Shown here: piece by piece, positions 60,175-64,000 of the stretch
Layout of the letters: each line of letters starts with the position of its first letter
Position numbering within the stretch: position 1 is the first letter of the stretch
Origin: Elusimicrobiota bacterium
GTDB taxonomy: Bacteria > CAYTYR01 > UBA6262
Assembly (NCBI GenBank): GCA_003153935.1
Contig: PMCA01000027.1
Location: 8,868-72,867, forward strand
Length of the DNA stretch: 64,000 nt
Reading direction: 5' to 3'
Translations under genes and position numbers: made by a program
The notes under the pieces: generated by a model
The model's database searches: none
What the model was told of the DNA's origin: nothing
Seen by the model: only the letters and a program-made list of their open reading frames with translations

Positions 60175-60757
60175 TTTGAATCACTCCCTTCAGTTTATCT
60201 TTTAATTCCAGCCGCGCCCGGGCCAGTCGGCTTTTCACCGTGCCCAAATTGCATCCGGCTGCCGCGGCGATCTCGTCATAAGAGAACCCTTGTATATCGC
60301 GCAGGATTATCACTTCCCGATGTTCGGGGTTTAAAGTGGCAATAGCTTTCTGCACTTTGTCCCTTATCTCGCCCGCCTCCGCCTGCTTGGAGGGATCGGG
60401 ACAACTTTTATCCTGTACTTCCACGGTCATTTCATCATCTTCCGTTTCTATGGTCCGGTCCAAGGAATCGATATAGGGTTGGGAACGCCAACTGCGCAGC
60501 TTATTCTTGCAGGTATTGCAAGCGATGTAATAAAGCCAGGTGGAAAAACTGGCTTCTTCCCTGAAGTCTTTTATGCCTTTGAAAACCCGCACAAAAATAT
60601 CCTGGGTCATATCTTTAGCCTCTTCCTGGTCGTTTAAGAAGCGGAAGCAGAGATTAAAGACCTTCTTCTGGTATTTAGCCACTAATTGGGAAAAGGCAAC
60701 CTGGTCGCCCTTCTTGGTTAGTTCCACTAACCTGGGATCTGCCGGATCTACTACCAA
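60167..60757 (-). CDS. ECF-type RNA polymerase sigma factor (RpoE-like)
   Basis: Sigma-70 family ECF protein of 196 residues. Region 2 (about 20-90; EAKDMTQDIFVRVFKGI and SFSTWLYYIACNTCKNKLR) and region 4 (about 130-190; LNPEHREVIILRDIQGFSYDEIA, then GTVKSRLARARLELK) are intact. The start TTG at 60755-60757 follows GGGGAG. Its stop overlaps the anti-sigma start by 8 bases, the usual paired arrangement. A possible ECF-type promoter directly upstream suggests autoregulation. An envelope-stress role is plausible given the surroundings. Confidence 0.93.
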   Translation of the reverse strand: MVVDPADPRLVELTKKGDQVAFSQLVAKYQKKVFNLCFRFLNDQEEAKDMTQDIFVRVFKGIKDFREEASFSTWLYYIACNTCKNKLRSWRSQPYIDSLDRTIETEDDEMTVEVQDKSCPDPSKQAEAGEIRDKVQKAIATLNPEHREVIILRDIQGFSYDEIAAAAGCNLGTVKSRLARARLELKDKLKGVIQNG

Positions 60758-60774
60758 GACTCTCCCCTTGTATA

Positions 60775-60799
60775 GACAACTTTAGTCATAAAAAGTTCC
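60775..60799 (-). promoter_or_regulatory. Possible ECF-sigma promoter upstream of the sigma gene
   Basis: Minus-strand GGAAC (60795-60799), a 17-base spacer and GTC (60775-60777), the pattern of RpoE/SigW-type promoters. Transcription from it would start very close to the ribosome site of the sigma gene, leaving a very short leader. This lowers confidence. Confidence 0.35.
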
Positions 60800-60808
60800 C
60801 TTAAAAAC

Positions 60809-60889
60809 AGTTACGAGTTTCGGGTTCCGAGTTTCGGGTTTTTGAATATTTAATTTATACCTTAACTCGTAACGCGTAACTCGCTAACT
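60809..60889 (-). repeat. Heptamer-built hairpin 5 (prfB/sigma)
   Basis: Left arm units from 60809: agttacg, agtttcg, ggttccg, agtttcg, ggttttt. Right arm from 60861: cttaact, cgtaacg, cgtaact, cgctaact. The prfB TAG stop (60884-60886) lies inside the last right-arm unit, so the repeat overlaps the end of the gene. The transcript-strand stem is followed by CTGTTTTTAAG, a terminator-like T run. Units are of the same AGTTNCG type as hairpin 4. Confidence 0.85.
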
Positions 60890-61991
60890 TCTTTTATTAA
60901 CTTCCTTATCCAGATATGCTTCCATGAACTTGTCCAACTCACCGTCCATCACCGCCTGCACATTGCCTATTTCCACACCAGTACGATGGTCCTTGACCAG
61001 GGTATAGGGACAGAATACATATGACCGGATCTGGCTGCCCCAGGCAATAGCGCCCTTATCGTCATAATGCTTCTCGGCTTTTTGCCGTTTCTTTTCCTGG
61101 TCCAGCTCGAACAGCCTGGCCTTGAGCAGGTTCATGGCCGTGGCCCGGTTCTTGATCTGCGAACGTTCTTTTTGGCTCTGTACGACTGTACCTGTTGGTA
61201 AATGCGTAATGCGGATAGCCGATTCAGTTTTATTTATGTGCTGGCCGCCATGGCCGCTGGCCCGGTAGGTATCGATGCGCAGGTCGCTTTCGTTTATCTC
61301 GATCTTGACTTCTTCGCTGATCTCGGGAATAACGTCGCAGGAGGCAAATGTGGTGTGGCGTCTCTTGTTAGCGTCAAACGGGCTGATGCGGACCAGGCGA
61401 TGCACGCCGATCTCCGACTTCAAATAGCCGTAGGCGTATTCGCCCTGCACCAGGAAAGTAACACTTTTAACGCCGGCTTCTTCTCCGGCCAGGATATCGA
61501 TGATCTCGGTCTGGTAGCCCTTGCGCTCGGCCCAGCGCGTGTACATACGCAGCAGCATCTCCACCCAATCGCAGGCTTCGGTCCCGCCCGCGCCAGAGTG
61601 CAGGTTGACGATAGCGTTATGACGGTCGAATTCCCCGCTTAATTTGGCCCGGAATAACCGGCTCTTAAGCTCGTTCTCCAGCCTGGTCAGGTCTGTATCC
61701 GCCTGCCGGAGGAAACCATCGTCATTTTCCGCCTGTCCCAGCTCTCCCATATCCTGTATATTCTTGAATTCCGCCGCCAGGGTATCGCCGTCGCGCACCG
61801 CAGTTTTCAACTGGTTAAGTTTCTGCATGAGCTTCTGCGCGCCCTGCTGGTCGTTCCAGAAACCCGCCGCGCCGGTCTGGCTCTCGATCTCCGCTATTTC
61901 CCGGCGCTTGTTATCCAGATCAAAGGAACCCCCGATATTTTACCAGCAGTTCCTGGACTTGTCCCATTTTTTCGGTCAAAGGATTAGGCAT
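60884..61991 (-). CDS. prfB: Peptide chain release factor 2, expressed by +1 frameshift
   Basis: RF2 of about 368 residues, reading UGA and UAA stop codons. The 5' part starts at ATG 61989-61991 (GGAGG 7 bases before) and encodes 23 residues ending YRGFL, then an in-frame TGA (61920-61922). Skipping one base continues DLDNKRREIAEIE through to the TAG at 60884. The assembled protein has the stop-recognition SPF (203-205) and the GGQ peptidyl-hydrolysis motif (248-250, GHGGQHINKT). The split is the conserved RF2 autoregulation, not a pseudogene. The start overlaps the lnt stop by 8 bases. Confidence 0.95.
61918..61935 (-). promoter_or_regulatory. prfB programmed +1 frameshift site
   Basis: On the minus strand: a GGGGG internal Shine-Dalgarno-like run (61929-61933), then TTC CTT TGA (61928-61920). 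The ribosome slips on CTT into the +1 frame when UGA is read slowly, that is, when RF2 is scarce. It matches the E. coli prfB layout (purine run, CTT, TGA). Confidence 0.93.
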
Positions 61992-63513
61992 TGCTTTTCC
62001 TCCTGATCAAGCCCCCGAAATAACCCAGGATAACTATTAACGAACAGCCTTTGGCGAACAGGTCACCGTATTTGGTATAGAAAGACATTTTATTCAACGG
62101 CGTGACCATGTGCACGGTAACCTGCGGTTGGAACAGTTCAGTTTGCGCGTAAATAGAGCCGTAAGGGTCTATATACCCGGAGATCCCGCTGGCCGTGCTC
62201 CTGATCACCCAGCGCCGGTTCTCGATGGCCCTGAACACGTTCATATAAAAATGCTGGTAAGGAGCGGAGGTATTCAGATACCAGGAATCGATGGAAATGT
62301 TGACCAGTACCTCTGCGCCGTTCTTGCTCAGCCGGCGCACCAGGTCGGGGAAAATATCTTCATAGCAGATGCTGACGCCATAATTACTGTACGGACTTTT
62401 CAACAGGTTCAGTTTGTCGCCGGGAGTGAAGTCACCCATATCCCTGACGATAGGTATGAATTTTTCCAGGTATTTCCGGAAAGGGAATATTTCGCCAAAA
62501 GGCACCAGATGCGTTTTATCGTACTGGCCGATAATATCGCCTTCGGCGTTCACGCCAAAACAGGAAGTATAATATTTCGCGCCCTGGCGGTCCAAAGCGC
62601 CGACCAGTAGCGAAGCCTTGGCGCTCTTAGCCATTTCCCGCGTGCCCGCCAGCAGGTCCGGCTCCTCGCGCAATACTCCCGGGATGGCGGTTTCCGGGAA
62701 AACTATGACTTCCTGGAGGTCATTCTTTAACCGGTCCACGAAGTACTGGTATTGACGCATAATATTTTTCTTGTTATCCGGCAGCCATTTGACATCAGGC
62801 GGGATGTTAGCCTGGATGATAGCCGTCTTAATAGGTTTACGATCATTATCCATGTTATCCCTGGCCATTATCACCAGGCCATAACCTATAGATAAAGACA
62901 TTATCAGGATGACTACCTGGATACTTTGGACGCTTTGTTTGCGGTTAGACAACTGCCAGGCATAGCTTATTATCTTGGCCACTAAGGCGTTAAGCAGGAC
63001 TATCAGGAAGCCGACGCCATAGACCCCGGTAAAAGATGAGACTTGCGCTACCACCAGGTTATTCCACTGGCTGTAGCCCAGCAGGTTCCAGGGAAAACCG
63101 CTCAGCAAATAAGTGCGCAGATACTCCAGCGCCACCCATAAGCTGGCGATCAGGAATATATTGAAGGAATAGAAATAACGGTTAAAGAAACTGGTCAGCC
63201 CGCAGAACAAACCGAAGTAGATAGCCAGGTAAGCCATTAACAGGGCGCCGATAAGCAGGCTCAGGGGCCAGCTCAAAGCCCCATATTGGCGCAGGGTTTC
63301 AACCACCCAGTAAAGGGTAATGGCATAAAATACGAATCCGGCCGTAAACCCCAGCCGTAATGAAGTTATATAATCCTCTCCTTCCAACACCACCAGCAGC
63401 GGCACCAGGCAGAACCAAGCCAGGAAGGATAAATTAAATTTAGGAAAGGCCAGCGCCATCAGGACCGCCGACACTATCGCCAAAAATGTTTTGTTATATA
63501 AAATTTTAAGCAT
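61984..63513 (-). CDS. lnt: Apolipoprotein N-acyltransferase
   Basis: Inner-membrane enzyme of 509 residues adding the third acyl chain to lipoproteins. About six to seven N-terminal helices (1-215), a nitrilase-like domain (228-475) with catalytic triad E274 (VFPETAIPG), K333 (YDKTHLVPFGE) and C383 (SICYEDIFPD), and a C-terminal helix. ATG start, 2 bases after secA. Its product feeds the LolCD-type exporter encoded at 55836-57813. Confidence 0.95.
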   Translation of the reverse strand: MLKILYNKTFLAIVSAVLMALAFPKFNLSFLAWFCLVPLLVVLEGEDYITSLRLGFTAGFVFYAITLYWVVETLRQYGALSWPLSLLIGALLMAYLAIYFGLFCGLTSFFNRYFYSFNIFLIASLWVALEYLRTYLLSGFPWNLLGYSQWNNLVVAQVSSFTGVYGVGFLIVLLNALVAKIISYAWQLSNRKQSVQSIQVVILIMSLSIGYGLVIMARDNMDNDRKPIKTAIIQANIPPDVKWLPDNKKNIMRQYQYFVDRLKNDLQEVIVFPETAIPGVLREEPDLLAGTREMAKSAKASLLVGALDRQGAKYYTSCFGVNAEGDIIGQYDKTHLVPFGEIFPFRKYLEKFIPIVRDMGDFTPGDKLNLLKSPYSNYGVSICYEDIFPDLVRRLSKNGAEVLVNISIDSWYLNTSAPYQHFYMNVFRAIENRRWVIRSTASGISGYIDPYGSIYAQTELFQPQVTVHMVTPLNKMSFYTKYGDLFAKGCSLIVILGYFGGLIRRKSNA

Positions 63514-63515
63514 CT

Positions 63516-64000
63516 TTATTTATCGGCTCCACAACACTTTTTATATTTTTTGCCGCTGCCGCAGGGACAGGGATCGTTGCGTCCGATCTTGTCCAGCTTC
63601 TGGGGCTGTTTCGGTTTACTGCTATTCGACATTCCGATCTTGGACGGACCGGGTGTGCGCGAAACGCTGTCATTCTCTTGACGGCGCACGGGCGGTGGCG
63701 GACCGGCCACCAGTTTTACCTTGAAAATATAATCCGTGACCTCTTCTTTGATCCTCATGGTCATATTGCTGAATAAACGGTAAGCTTCAAGCTGGTATTC
63801 TACCAAAGGATCCTTCTGGCCGTAGGCCCGCAGGCTGATCCCCTTGCGCAACTGGTCGATATCGTACAGGTGTTCCTTCCAGCAATTGTCCACCACCTGC
63901 AGCATGACCCGCTGCTCCAGGAACCGCATCATCTCCGGGCTCAGGGACCCTTCTTTCTGTTCATAGGCTTTCTTTATATCCGCCAGTAACCTTTCCTTGA
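63516..64000 (-). CDS. secA: Preprotein translocase SecA, C-terminal part (5' end beyond window)
   Basis: The last 160 or so residues of the SecA ATPase. Visible are the end of the helical scaffold ([37 protein letters not shown]), a basic linker and the C-terminal zinc-binding domain with [13 protein letters not shown], which binds SecB or ribosomes. The frame stays open to the window edge. An internal ATG at 63932 is not the real start. It is followed by lnt with a 2-base gap. Confidence 0.96.
   Translation of the reverse strand, partial: KERLLADIKKAYEQKEGSLSPEMMRFLEQRVMLQVVDNCWKEHLYDIDQLRKGISLRAYGQKDPLVEYQLEAYRLFSNMTMRIKEEVTDYIFKVKLVAGPPPPVRRQENDSVSRTPGPSKIGMSNSSKPKQPQKLDKIGRNDPCPCGSGKKYKKCCGADK

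Noticed and set aside
60884-61828. prfB as a truncated gene or pseudogene starting at 61828
   Set aside because: Upstream sequence gives the standard 23-codon leader, CTT TGA slip site and the missing RF2 residues in the +1 frame, so it is a programmed frameshift.

Overview
The window is a dense, almost purely housekeeping and envelope-biogenesis segment of a bacterial chromosome. Every gene I can support (45, the two at the edges incomplete) lies on the minus strand, so transcription runs from high to low coordinates. There are no rRNA or tRNA genes, transposases, integrases, phage genes or CRISPR arrays. No gene-free stretch exceeds about 190 bases. The organism is diderm with lipid A/LPS (LpxA, LpxB, LpxC, LpxD, LpxI, WaaA, MsbA, BamA, Skp, two TamB-like proteins, LolCDE parts, Lnt). 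Several traits are not proteobacterial: an LpxC-FabZ fusion, LpxI rather than LpxH, a ClpC ATPase, a 7TM-HD protein of the PgpH type, a DUF374 acyltransferase in the LPS cluster and a DgkA-PAP2 fusion. I infer an uncultured candidate phylum such as Omnitrophota or a neighbouring lineage. That is a judgement from gene content, not a measurement. GTG and TTG starts are common.

Layout in transcription order. 64000-60884: secA (3' part), lnt, prfB with a programmed +1 frameshift. 60757-59383: ECF sigma factor and its anti-sigma factor. 59287-52459: lysS, lolC/E, lolD, ilvE, clpC behind a consensus sigma70-type promoter, then a hairpin. 52401-24115: tamB-like, bamA, skp, lpxD, lpxC-fabZ, lpxA, lpxI, a Gfo/Idh oxidoreductase, lpxB, msbA, DUF374 acyltransferase, waaA, two GT9 heptosyltransferase-like genes, cstA, a large polysaccharide deacetylase/TIM-barrel protein, a GT2 synthase and a GT4 transferase. 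Most of these overlap or abut. 23928-11777: an archaeal/eukaryotic-type primase with its own promoter, a sugar isomerase-like gene, hisS, aspS, phoH, pgpH-like, ybeY, dgkA-PAP2, then CNNM/CorC, PRC-barrel and NRAMP-like genes that look like a magnesium module. 11663-7860: recO, glyQ, glyS. 7697-1: ppdK, then an Omp85 (TamA-like) gene and a TamB-like gene cut by the window edge.

Two things stand out. First, the gene at 22534-23928 encodes a single polypeptide with primase small-subunit (AEP) catalytic motifs followed by a four-cysteine C-terminus resembling the Fe-S domain of the archaeal/eukaryotic primase large subunit. This is unexpected in a bacterium. Second, five intergenic elements (near 11.7, 24.1, 43.2, 44.9 and 60.8 kb) are long hairpins whose two arms are each built of tandem degenerate 7-base units. 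Each begins at or just after the stop codon of the upstream gene, and most end in a T-rich run on the transcript strand. They look like a family of repeat-built terminators or processing elements.
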